A stretch of 64,000 nt of DNA from Burkholderia sp. MS389 (GTDB lineage: Bacteria; Pseudomonadota; Gammaproteobacteria; Burkholderiales; Burkholderiaceae): positions 620,001 through 684,000 of the forward strand of contig NZ_CP045996.1 in assembly GCF_016899425.1 (NCBI RefSeq), written 5' to 3'. Each line of letters starts with the position of its first letter. Positions within the stretch are counted from its first letter, which is position 1. This document shows, piece after piece, positions 1 to 7,648 of this stretch. Both the position numbers and the translations under genes were made by a program. The notes under the pieces are model-generated. The model saw only the letters and a program-made list of their open reading frames with translations. It searched no databases and was not told where the DNA came from.

Positions 1-205
1 TCCGCTCGTCGCGCCGTTCGCGTTGCGCGCGGAAATAGTCGGCGGAACCGGCCATCACGTAGAACGAATGCGGCTCGGGCGTGTAGATCGCGAACAGCCC
101 GGTGAGATGCGCACCGAAGCGCCGGGCGAGACGCAACGCGAACTCGAGACGCGAATGCGCGCGGGTGCTCGTATCGAGGTGCACGACCATGCTTTTGTAG
201 CTCAT
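1..205 (-). CDS. Universal stress protein, UspA family (3' part outside window)
   Basis: This is the first 68 residues of a cytoplasmic universal stress protein; the rest runs off the left edge. The N-terminus has a beta strand with MVVHLD, then an alpha helix (LEFALRLARRFGAHLTGLFAIY). That is the first beta-alpha-beta unit of the Usp nucleotide-binding fold, and it is followed by a segment rich in aromatic and basic residues, as in tandem-domain Usp proteins. The ATG is at 203-205. The gene is divergent from the phasin gene, with an FNR/ANR-like box 68 bp before its start, which fits oxygen-limitation control. Family call is firm; whether it has one or two Usp domains cannot be seen. Confidence 0.8.
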   Translation of the reverse strand, partial: MSYKSMVVHLDTSTRAHSRLEFALRLARRFGAHLTGLFAIYTPEPHSFYVMAGSADYFRAQRERRDER

Positions 206-272
206 CGGAATCGCTCCATCGACGGGTGATCCGCCAGTGCAATCCAGTCTACGAAGCAGGGTTTCCACGCGG

Positions 273-286
273 TTGACTCAGATCAA
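273..286. promoter_or_regulatory. FNR/ANR-type box between usp and phasin genes
   Basis: The sequence TTGAC-N4-ATCAA differs at one base from the consensus TTGAT-N4-ATCAA of FNR/ANR/DNR regulators. It lies in the only divergent intergenic stretch of this block (206-393) and could serve either direction. Three related boxes occur in the next 13 kb. Confidence 0.65.
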
Positions 287-393
287 CGGGGGCCGTGCGC
301 GATACCCGCACAGTGAAGCGGTCGAGACGCCGAGGCCGGGCAGGCGGCGCGACGCGGATGCGAACCCATTGATCCGATCGAAAGGGGAAGCCG

Positions 394-930
394 ATGAGTA
401 GCGATGCTTTGACGACACCGAACGGCGCTTGGCGCGCGAGCTGCGATCTCGCGTTGCGCATGGTCGCGCTGAACCGCGACTGGCAACACGAATGGCATGC
501 GCTGGCAGGGCGGCGCATCGAGCGCGACCGCACCGCGGTGCGCCGCCTGCAGCAGGCGCTGGCCGCAACGAACGAGTGGACGGCCTTCGCCGAGGCCGGC
601 CGGCAGGTGACGAGCGACTACGCGATCGCGAGCGTCGAGATCTGGCAGGACGCCGCCGAGCTGTGCATGCGTGCGCAATTCGAGCATGCCAGTGCGTGGC
701 GTACCTGGTTGCGCGAATACGGCTCGGGCGCGCTGACGCGTTATCAGACCGACTGGTTGCCTGACCTCGAGCGACTCGCGGTGGTCAACGAAGCCAGCAT
801 GCCGTGGGCCGACTGGATGGCCGCGCTGGAGCGCGGGATCGAGGAAGCGGGCGGCGCGACGAACGGGGCGCTCGCGGCGCGCCGCCTGAACGGCATCGCA
901 GGCGAACGGGAGCACGATCATGTCCGCTAA
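394..930 (+). CDS. Phasin-family PHB granule-associated protein
   Basis: The 178-residue protein is mostly amphipathic helix without a signal peptide or membrane segment, and its length is typical of phasins (PhaP). Phasins coat poly-3-hydroxybutyrate granules in the cytoplasm and affect granule size and synthase activity. The middle part (about 45-130) has the regular Ala/Glu/Trp helix pattern seen in phasin_2-like proteins. The start at 394 is preceded by a good ribosome site (AAAGGGGAAG). The stop overlaps phaB by 11 bp and phaB overlaps phaC, so the three are translated as one operon; that context is the main support for the call. Confidence 0.75.
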   Translation: MSSDALTTPNGAWRASCDLALRMVALNRDWQHEWHALAGRRIERDRTAVRRLQQALAATNEWTAFAEAGRQVTSDYAIASVEIWQDAAELCMRAQFEHASAWRTWLREYGSGALTRYQTDWLPDLERLAVVNEASMPWADWMAALERGIEEAGGATNGALAARRLNGIAGEREHDHVR

Positions 931-1666
931 GCGCGTCGCGTTCGTCACCGGCGGGATGGGCGGGCTCGGCGCCGCGATCGGCCGTCGCCTGCACGACGCC
1001 GGCATGACGGTGGCGGTGTCGTACACGGAACACAACGACCACGTCGCGACGTGGCTCGCGCACGAGCGCGACGCGGGCCGCACGTTTCATGCGTTCGAAG
1101 TGGACGTGGCCGACTACGATTCGTGCCAGCACTGCGCGGCACGCGTGCTCGCCGAATTCGGGCGCGTCGATGTGCTCGTGAACAACGCCGGCATCACGCA
1201 CGACGCCACCTTCGTGAAGATGACGAAGAGCATGTGGGACGCGGTGCTGCGCACTAATCTCGACAGCATGTTCAACATGACGAAGCCGTTCGTGCCGGGC
1301 ATGATCGACGCCGGTTTCGGGCGGATCGTGAACATCGGCTCCGTCAACGGTTCGAGAGGCGCGTACGGGCAAGCCAACTACGCGGCCGCGAAGGCCGGCA
1401 TCCACGGCTTCACGAAAACGCTCGCGCTCGAACTCGCGCGGCATGGCGTGACGGTCAACACGGTGTCGCCCGGCTATCTGGCGACCGCGATGCTCGAGTC
1501 GGTGCCGAAGGCGGTGCTCGACGCGAAGATCCTGCCGCAGATTCCGGCCGGGCGGCTCGGCGACCCCGACGAGATCGCCGCGTTCGTCGCGCTCCTGTGC
1601 TCCGACGCCGGTGCGTTCGCCACCGGCGCGGAATTCGACGTCAACGGCGGAATGTACCTGCGATGA
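920..1666 (+). CDS. phaB: Acetoacetyl-CoA reductase (NADPH), SDR family
   Basis: PhaB reduces acetoacetyl-CoA to (R)-3-hydroxybutyryl-CoA, the monomer for PHB synthesis. The 248-residue protein has a classical short-chain dehydrogenase layout: a TGGMGGLG cofactor loop (10-17), NNAG (88-91), catalytic Ser141, and the YAAAK motif with Tyr154 and Lys158. PhaB-type features include ITHD after NNAG and the WDAVLRTNLDSMFNMT helix. The start overlaps the end of the phasin gene and the stop overlaps the phaC start (ATGA), so translation is probably coupled. No phaA thiolase is present here, so acetoacetyl-CoA must come from elsewhere in the genome. Confidence 0.9.
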   Translation: MSAKRVAFVTGGMGGLGAAIGRRLHDAGMTVAVSYTEHNDHVATWLAHERDAGRTFHAFEVDVADYDSCQHCAARVLAEFGRVDVLVNNAGITHDATFVKMTKSMWDAVLRTNLDSMFNMTKPFVPGMIDAGFGRIVNIGSVNGSRGAYGQANYAAAKAGIHGFTKTLALELARHGVTVNTVSPGYLATAMLESVPKAVLDAKILPQIPAGRLGDPDEIAAFVALLCSDAGAFATGAEFDVNGGMYLR

Positions 1667-3483
1667 ACGCGTCCGTGCTGCGCGCGGCGCTCGCGCCGGC
1701 ATCGCTGCCGACGCCGGGCGACGACGGGCATGCGCCGGCGGCGACGCGATGCGCGCCTTCCCCGATGAGCGCTGCCGAACAGTGGAACCGTGCCGCGCAC
1801 GCGAACGTGGCCGCGCTGACGTTCGGGCTGTCGCCGGTGTCGCTGGCGCTGGCGATGCTCGACTGGGGCGCGCATCTGGCGGTGGCGCCGGGCAAAGGCT
1901 TCGAGCTCGCCGCACAGGCGTGGTTGGGCGCCGTGGCGCCGACGGCAAGCGGGCGCGACGGCGAGGCCGACGATGCGGAGTCGAGCGGCCTGGCCGTGCA
2001 CGCCGGGGGCGCCGATCCGCGCTTCGCCGCGCCCGCATGGGGCGGCTGGCCGTTTCGCGCGTATCGAGACGGCTTCCTGTCGATCCAGCGCTGGTGGCGC
2101 GACGCGACCCGCGGTGTGCCGGGCGTCGAACGCCATCATGAGGAACTGGTCGGATTCGCCGCCCGCCAGTGGCTCGACGCCTGTTCGCCGGGCAATTTCC
2201 TGGCGACCAATCCGGTCGTGCTCGACGCGACGATGCGCAGCGGCGGCGCGAACCTCGCGGCGGGCTTGCGGCATTGGCTGGACGACGCGAACGCGTTCGT
2301 CGAGCGGGCGAGCGGCACGCAGGCCCACGATGCGCGCGCGTATCTGCCGGGTCGCGACGTGGCGATCACGCCCGGTCGCGTCGTTTGGCGCAACGCGCTG
2401 TGCGAGCTGCTGCAATACGCGCCGACGACGGCCCGCGTGGCGCGCGAGCCGATCCTGATCGTGCCGTCGTGGATCATGAAGTACTACATCCTCGATCTGC
2501 AGCCGCATAATTCGCTGATCCGCTTCCTGGTCGATGCGGGCTATACGGTGTTCACGGTGTCGTGGCGCAACCCGGGCGCGGAATCGCGCGACCTCGGGCT
2601 CGACGACTATCTGCGCGACGGCTGCATCGCGGCGCTCGACGCCGCGCGGTCGATCGGCGGCGAAGCGGTCCACGCGGTCGGCTATTGTCTGGGCGGCACG
2701 CTGCTGGCGATCGCCGCGGCGGCGCTGGCGCGCGACGGGCGGCAACACGAGGCGCTGCGCTCGGTCACGTTGCTCGCGGCCCAGACCGATTTCAGCGAAC
2801 CCGGCGAACTCGGCCTGTTCATCGATGCGAGCGAGCTGTCCGCGCTCGACGCGCTGATGTGGCGGCAAGGCTACCTGGACGGTGCGCAAATGTCCGCCGC
2901 GTTCGAACTGCTGAACGCGCGCGACCTGATCTGGTCGCGGATGATGAGCGAATACCTGCTCGGCACGCGCACGAAGCCCAACGACCTGATGTCGTGGAAT
3001 GCGGATACCACGCGCATGCCGTACCGCATGCATTCGGAATACCTGACGCGACTTTTTCTCGACAACGATCTGGCGGCCGGCCGCTACTGCGTCGACGGGC
3101 GGCCTGTCGCGCTGTCGGATATCGACGTGCCGACGTTCGTGGTCGGCACCGAGCGCGATCACGTGTCGCCCTGGCGGTCCGTCTACAAGCTCCATCTGCT
3201 CACGCACCATGCGCTGACCTTTGTGCTGACGTCGGGCGGGCACAACGCGGGCATCGTGTCCGAACCGGGCCATCCGGGACGCCACTATCGGTGCGCGACG
3301 CGCGAACCCGGGGTGGCTTACCGCAGCCCGCACGACTTCGTGCGCGATACGCCGGCGGTCGACGGATCGTGGTGGACAGGCTGGCGCGACTGGTTGCACG
3401 CGCGCTCGTCGGGCGACGTGCCGGCCCGTACGCCGCCCGACGGCTTCGCGGCGGCGCCCGGCGCCTACGTACTCGAAACGTGA
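1663..3483 (+). CDS. phaC: Class I poly(3-hydroxyalkanoate) synthase
   Basis: PhaC polymerises (R)-3-hydroxybutyryl-CoA into PHB at the granule surface. The protein has 606 residues, in the normal class I range. The alpha/beta-hydrolase core has the modified lipase box GYCLGG with nucleophile Cys342; Asp499 (in TERDHVSPW) and His527 (in SGGHNAG) complete the triad. The Asp-His spacing of 28 matches known PhaC enzymes. The N-terminal ~100 residues are variable, as usual. I chose the ATG at 1663, which overlaps the phaB stop by four bases, over an in-frame upstream start inside phaB. The clustering with FNR-like boxes suggests a synthase used under oxygen limitation, perhaps second to a housekeeping phaCAB locus. 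Confidence 0.93.
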   Translation: MNASVLRAALAPASLPTPGDDGHAPAATRCAPSPMSAAEQWNRAAHANVAALTFGLSPVSLALAMLDWGAHLAVAPGKGFELAAQAWLGAVAPTASGRDGEADDAESSGLAVHAGGADPRFAAPAWGGWPFRAYRDGFLSIQRWWRDATRGVPGVERHHEELVGFAARQWLDACSPGNFLATNPVVLDATMRSGGANLAAGLRHWLDDANAFVERASGTQAHDARAYLPGRDVAITPGRVVWRNALCELLQYAPTTARVAREPILIVPSWIMKYYILDLQPHNSLIRFLVDAGYTVFTVSWRNPGAESRDLGLDDYLRDGCIAALDAARSIGGEAVHAVGYCLGGTLLAIAAAALARDGRQHEALRSVTLLAAQTDFSEPGELGLFIDASELSALDALMWRQGYLDGAQMSAAFELLNARDLIWSRMMSEYLLGTRTKPNDLMSWNADTTRMPYRMHSEYLTRLFLDNDLAAGRYCVDGRPVALSDIDVPTFVVGTERDHVSPWRSVYKLHLLTHHALTFVLTSGGHNAGIVSEPGHPGRHYRCATREPGVAYRSPHDFVRDTPAVDGSWWTGWRDWLHARSSGDVPARTPPDGFAAAPGAYVLET

Positions 3484-3497
3484 ATGGAGAAACCACA

Positions 3498-4538
3498 ATG
3501 AAAGCACTCGTCTACCACGGGCCGGGGCGCAAGGCGCTCGAGGAACGGCCCAGGCCGGAACTGCAGTCGCCCACCGACGCGATCGTCCGCGTGACGCGCA
3601 CGACGATCTGCGGCACCGATCTGCATATCCTCAAGGGCGACGTACCGACCTGCGAACCGGGCCGCATTCTCGGCCACGAGGGCGTCGGCGTCGTCGAGCA
3701 GGTCGGCGCCGCGGTCGATTCGCTGAAGCCGGGCGATCGCATGCTCATTTCGTGCATCTCGTCGTGCGGCCGCTGCGAATACTGCCGCCGCGGCCTGTAT
3801 TCGCATTGCACGACCGGCGGCTGGATTCTCGGCAACCGGATCGACGGCACGCAGGCCGAGTACGTGCGTATCCCGCATGCGGCGACCAGCCTGTACCGGA
3901 TTCCGGGCGGCGCCGACGAGGACGCGCTCGTGATGCTGTCCGATATCCTGCCGACCGGGTTCGAATGCGGGGTATTGAACGGCAAGGTGCAGCCCGGGTG
4001 CTCGGTCGCGATCGTCGGCGCGGGGCCGATCGGGTTGGCCGCGTTGCTGACCGCGCAGTTCTACTCGCCCGCGCAGATCATCATGATCGACCCGGACAGC
4101 AACCGGCTCGAGATCGCGCGGCACTTCGGCGCGACCGACTGCATCGACGGCCGTGCCGGCGATCCGGTCGCGGAAGTGATGAAGCTGACCGACGGCATCG
4201 GCGTCGATTGCGCGATCGAGGCGGTCGGCATTCCGGCGACGTTCGAGATGTGCACGGCGCTCGTGGCGCCGGGCGGTGTCGTCGCGAACGTCGGCGTGCA
4301 TGGCGTGAAGGCCGACCTGCACCTCGAGAAGCTGTGGGATCGCAACATCTCGATCACGACGCGGCTCGTCGACACGGTCAGCACGCCGATGCTGCTGAAG
4401 ACCGTGCGCGCCGGGCGTCTCGATCCGACACGCCTGATCACGCACCGGTTTTCGCTCGACGACGTCGAGCGTGCGTACGACACGTTCGGTCGCGCGGCGC
4501 AGACCCATGCGCTGAAGGTCATCATCGAAGTCGGCTGA
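3498..4538 (+). CDS. Zinc-dependent alcohol dehydrogenase, MDR family
   Basis: This is a 346-residue medium-chain dehydrogenase. Catalytic zinc ligands are Cys38 (ICGTD), His60 and Glu61 (GHEGVG). The structural zinc site is Cys90, Cys93, Cys96 and Cys104. The Rossmann motif GAGPIG follows near residue 175. A Leu-His pair after ICGTD and the conserved spacing place it with secondary-alcohol, threonine or formaldehyde-type dehydrogenases; the exact substrate cannot be read. The start has an AATGGAGA ribosome site and lies 14 bp after phaC, so it probably belongs to the phasin-phaB-phaC transcript. In that setting it could reoxidise NADH by reducing short aldehydes or ketones when oxygen is low (inference). 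Confidence 0.85.
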   Translation: MKALVYHGPGRKALEERPRPELQSPTDAIVRVTRTTICGTDLHILKGDVPTCEPGRILGHEGVGVVEQVGAAVDSLKPGDRMLISCISSCGRCEYCRRGLYSHCTTGGWILGNRIDGTQAEYVRIPHAATSLYRIPGGADEDALVMLSDILPTGFECGVLNGKVQPGCSVAIVGAGPIGLAALLTAQFYSPAQIIMIDPDSNRLEIARHFGATDCIDGRAGDPVAEVMKLTDGIGVDCAIEAVGIPATFEMCTALVAPGGVVANVGVHGVKADLHLEKLWDRNISITTRLVDTVSTPMLLKTVRAGRLDPTRLITHRFSLDDVERAYDTFGRAAQTHALKVIIEVG

Positions 4539-4632
4539 CGGGCCGGTGGCGCGTGACGGAGGCCGGTACGCAACGTCGCCCGGTTCTTGCCGCGCCCGAC
4601 CGGTGTCTACCGGCGTTTCGGCGGCGCCGTAG

Positions 4633-6036
4633 TCAGGACGAAACGCCGGCCGGCTCGCGCGCATCGTCCGATTCGACTGCGTCGAGATCGACGGTCTGCG
4701 CGTAGGTCGGGACTTCGCACGGCCAGTGCAATCGCTCCGAAATGCGCCGCCGCAGTGCGTCCGCCGATGCAGGTTCGCCATGCGTGATGAAGGTCCGTGC
4801 GGGCGCGGGCTGCATCGTGCCGAGCCACCGGAGAATCTCCTCGTAGTCGGCATGCGCGGACAGCGCGGCGATCGACTCGACCTGCGCGCGCACGCGCACG
4901 TATTCGCCGTGAATCTTGACCGTCGGTTCGTGCGCGGCCAGCGCCGCGCCGCGTGTACCGGCCGCCTGATAGCCGACCAGCGCGATCGTGTTGCGCGCGT
5001 CGGGCGCGTAGCGGCTCAGGTGATGGAGCACGCGGCCACCCGTGGCCATGCCGCTGCCGGCGATGATGACCATCGGGCCGTGGTGTTCCGCAATCGCCTT
5101 CGACTGCTCGACCGACCGGATCATCGTCGCCGCGTGGCCGAGCGCGTTTGCTTCGGAAAGCGTCAGCCGGTGTTCGAGGATGTGGTGGCGATAGATGTCG
5201 GTCACGTCGGTCGCCATCGGGCTGTCGACGAACACGGGCACGCGCGCCATGCGGCCGGACGCCTTCAGCCGCGCGATGTAGTGCAGGATCTCCTGCGCGC
5301 GGCCGACGGTGAAGCAAGGCATCACGACAACCCCGCCGCGCGCGAAGGTCGTGTCGAACAGCGTGGCGAGCTCGTTCTCGGGATCCGAATCCGGATGCAG
5401 CCGATCGCCGTAGGTCGACTCGACGACGAGATAGTCGGCATGCGCCGGCGGCCGCGGCGGCTGCATGATCGGGTCGTGATAGCGGCCGAGGTCGCCCGAG
5501 AACGCGAGCACCTTGTGATCCCAGTGCATCACGACGCTCGCCGCGCCGAGGATGTGCCCGGCCGGCAGCAGGCGGAACGCGAGGCCATCGCCGAGCGCCG
5601 TGCATTCGTCGAAGGCGACGGGCTTCAGCAGCCGCAGCGCGCGCTGCGCATCGTCGAGCGTATAGAGCGGTTGCGCCGGATGATGCTTCGAGTAGCCGTG
5701 CCGGTTCGCGAAGTCGGCTTCTTCCTCCTGCAGCCGTGCGCTGTCGCGCAGCATGATGTCGCAGAGTTCGGCCGTGGCCGCCGTGCAGTACACCGGGCCG
5801 CGATAGCCTTCGCGCGCCAGCACCGGCAGATAGCCGGTATGGTCGAGATGCGCATGCGTGAGCACGACCGCGTCGAGCGAGTCGGGTGCGAGCGGCAGCG
5901 GGCTCCAGTTGCGCAAGCGCAGGTTTTTCGTGCCCTGGAACAGGCCGCAATCGATCAGCACGCGCCGGCCGCCTTGCTCGACCAGATACTTCGAGCCGGT
6001 CACGGTTTCGGTCGCACCGAGAAAAGTCAGTTTCAT
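4633..6036 (-). CDS. Metallo-beta-lactamase/beta-CASP ribonuclease-like protein
   Basis: The protein (467 residues) begins MKLTFLGATETVTGS, the hallmark of the archaeal/bacterial CPSF-like beta-CASP subfamily. The zinc motif HAHLDH is at 61-66. Later histidine and aspartate motifs (GHILGAAS, the FSGDLGRYHDP loop, HADYEE and a C-terminal THGE) complete the set, and a beta-CASP insert lies between about 200 and 390 (VDSPMA, SGMATGGR). Such proteins are RNA-processing nucleases in the cytoplasm. The start at 6036 is preferred over a codon 12 bp upstream because it begins the conserved strand. It is convergent with the alcohol dehydrogenase and has a weak FNR-like box 66 bp upstream. Confidence 0.87.
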   Translation of the reverse strand: MKLTFLGATETVTGSKYLVEQGGRRVLIDCGLFQGTKNLRLRNWSPLPLAPDSLDAVVLTHAHLDHTGYLPVLAREGYRGPVYCTAATAELCDIMLRDSARLQEEEADFANRHGYSKHHPAQPLYTLDDAQRALRLLKPVAFDECTALGDGLAFRLLPAGHILGAASVVMHWDHKVLAFSGDLGRYHDPIMQPPRPPAHADYLVVESTYGDRLHPDSDPENELATLFDTTFARGGVVVMPCFTVGRAQEILHYIARLKASGRMARVPVFVDSPMATDVTDIYRHHILEHRLTLSEANALGHAATMIRSVEQSKAIAEHHGPMVIIAGSGMATGGRVLHHLSRYAPDARNTIALVGYQAAGTRGAALAAHEPTVKIHGEYVRVRAQVESIAALSAHADYEEILRWLGTMQPAPARTFITHGEPASADALRRRISERLHWPCEVPTYAQTVDLDAVESDDAREPAGVSS

Positions 6037-6101
6037 CGCTCGTCTCACTGGAAGTCGAGGGGTTCAGTGCGTCGATTACATCGCGAAGCGGCGCGCGGCG
6101 A

Positions 6102-6115
6102 TTGACGGAAATCAG
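6102..6115. promoter_or_regulatory. Degenerate FNR/ANR-type box upstream of beta-CASP gene
   Basis: The sequence TTGAC-N4-ATCAG differs from the TTGAT-N4-ATCAA consensus at two positions. It sits 66 bp before the beta-CASP start on the minus strand, a spacing like that of the usp box. Alone it would be weak; it gains weight from the three better boxes nearby. Confidence 0.4.
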
Positions 6116-6165
6116 CGATTCCCGCATCAAGCATGATGTCGAATGCGGCGCGTCCGGCGGTTTCG

Positions 6166-6351
6166 CTAGCGCTCGCTCGGCGCGGGATCGAGCTGCGCGA
6201 CGAACGCGACGCCGCCCGACACCAGCGCGACGATCGCGTACGGCAGCACGTGCGCGTCGACCAGCATCGCGTGCACGACGCCCAGTAGCGACGCGAGCGC
6301 GACGAACACGCCCAGCGTGGCGAGCGTGGTCCGGTACGAATGGCGAATCAT
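6166..6351 (-). CDS. Small two-helix membrane protein, unknown function
   Basis: This short reading frame encodes 61 residues with two clear hydrophobic segments (about 9-31 and 36-53) joined by a loop containing Asp and His, and an acidic/basic tail. There is no recognisable domain. Evidence that it is real: a membrane-protein composition rather than the Arg-rich composition of shadow frames, a start preceded by GGGAGAAC, and a perfect FNR/ANR box (6458-6471) about 107 bp upstream on its coding strand. It lies 129 bp before the beta-CASP gene on the same strand and may be co-transcribed. Function unknown. Confidence 0.6.
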   Translation of the reverse strand: MIRHSYRTTLATLGVFVALASLLGVVHAMLVDAHVLPYAIVALVSGGVAFVAQLDPAPSER

Positions 6352-6457
6352 GACGTTCTCCCGTGGAGCGGCCGGTGTTCGTCCGCGTTGGCACGCAGCG
6401 GCAGTTTGCGATTTCGCAAGCTATGGCGTCATGATCGCGTACCGGCTTCCGGCGCGG

Positions 6458-6471
6458 TTGATCTGTATCAA
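6458..6471. promoter_or_regulatory. Perfect FNR/ANR box
   Basis: TTGAT-CTGT-ATCAA matches the FNR/ANR consensus at all ten defined positions. If centred at -41.5 on the minus strand, transcription would start near 6423 and run into the 61-residue membrane protein gene (start 6351) and then the beta-CASP gene. The only other neighbour is the 3' end of the efflux operon, so activation of that minus-strand unit is the obvious reading. Confidence 0.75.
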
Positions 6472-6521
6472 CCGGCGAATCCCGGCCTCGCGCGCAATCG
6501 GGCAATCAGGCAGTGGGGCGA

Positions 6522-7646
6522 TCAAGTCATCTGACCAATGGTCTTGCGGAATCGCATCAGCGACAGCAGGAACAGCGCGCCCCCGATCGCGAACAGCGCC
6601 GCGAACTGCGGCCACACCGCATCGAAGCCGGCGCCCCGGTACAGGATGCGTTGCGCGAGTTCGACGAAATGGGTGGTCGGCGCGGCGAGCATGATGTCCC
6701 GCACGGCCGGCGGCATGCTTTCGCGCGGCGTCAGTCCGCCCGACAGCAGTTGCAGCGGCAGCAGCACGAGCACGAGCAACATGCCGAACTGCGGCATGCT
6801 GCGCACGAGCGTCGCGAGAAAGATCCCCATCGACGTCGTGGCGAACAGGTGCAACGCCATCCCGGCCACGAACAGCGGGATGGAGCCGGGAATCGGCACG
6901 TGCAGCGCGCCGCCAACGACGCACGTCAGCGACGCGACGGCCGCCACCGTGACGACGAGCCCCATCGACCAGACCTTCGCGAGCATGATCTCCGCTGCGG
7001 TCACCGGCATCACGAGCAGATGCTCGATCGTGCCGTGTTCGCGCTCGCGAATCAGCGCGGCGCCGGTGAGGATCATCGACAGCATCGTCACGTTGTTGAT
7101 CAGTTCCATCAGCGCGCCGAACCAGACTTCGTCGAGATTCGGGTTGAAGCGCATCCGCAGCGCGAGATCGACCGGCGGTGGCGGCGTGCCGCGATAGCGC
7201 CGCACGAACGCGTCGATCTCGCCCGACACGATCTGCTGGATGTAGGTGCTGCCGGTGAAGGCTTGCGTCATGCGTGTCGCATCGACGTTGAGCTGGATCG
7301 TCGCATGACGGCCGGCCAGCACGTCGCGCTGGAAGTTCGGCGGAATGTCGAGCGAGAACGTGTAGTCGCCGTTGTCGAGCCCGCGATCGGCCGCGCCGGC
7401 GTCGACGACCGGGGGCGGCGCGAACTGCGGCGGAAAGAACGCCGCCGCGATCCGTGCCGACAGCGGCGACGCGTCTTCGTCGACGAGCGCGATCGGCACC
7501 TTGTGCAGCGTTTCGGGGCGTGCGGTCGCGGCGACGTAGATCGACGCGCTGAACGTATACACGATGAGCGCGAGCAGGATCGGGTCGCGGGCGAGGCTCC
7601 ACAGTTCCTTGATCCCGAGCCGGTAGATGGCGAGCACGCGCGACAT
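6522..7646 (-). CDS. ABC-2 type efflux permease, YhhJ-like
   Basis: The protein has 374 residues with one N-terminal transmembrane helix (about 22-42), a large extracytoplasmic domain (FSLDIPPNFQRDVLAG) and five or six C-terminal helices, the ABC2_membrane layout. The region EREHGTIEHLLVMPVTAAEIMLAK is the coupling segment typical of the family. It follows the RbbA-like gene after only 2 bp. In E. coli the equivalent order is yhiI-rbbA-yhhJ, so this is the YhhJ counterpart. It likely pairs with the permease half at the C-terminus of the RbbA-like protein to form the inner-membrane channel of an efflux pump of unknown substrate. Confidence 0.88.
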   Translation of the reverse strand: MSRVLAIYRLGIKELWSLARDPILLALIVYTFSASIYVAATARPETLHKVPIALVDEDASPLSARIAAAFFPPQFAPPPVVDAGAADRGLDNGDYTFSLDIPPNFQRDVLAGRHATIQLNVDATRMTQAFTGSTYIQQIVSGEIDAFVRRYRGTPPPPVDLALRMRFNPNLDEVWFGALMELINNVTMLSMILTGAALIREREHGTIEHLLVMPVTAAEIMLAKVWSMGLVVTVAAVASLTCVVGGALHVPIPGSIPLFVAGMALHLFATTSMGIFLATLVRSMPQFGMLLVLVLLPLQLLSGGLTPRESMPPAVRDIMLAAPTTHFVELAQRILYRGAGFDAVWPQFAALFAIGGALFLLSLMRFRKTIGQMT

Positions 7647-7648
7647 GG

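Noticed and set aside
2562-3497. In-frame upstream extension of the zinc alcohol dehydrogenase inside phaC
   Set aside because: The extension is out of frame with intact PhaC coding sequence and has a shadow composition. The ATG at 3,498 has a ribosome site and gives the family N-terminus.
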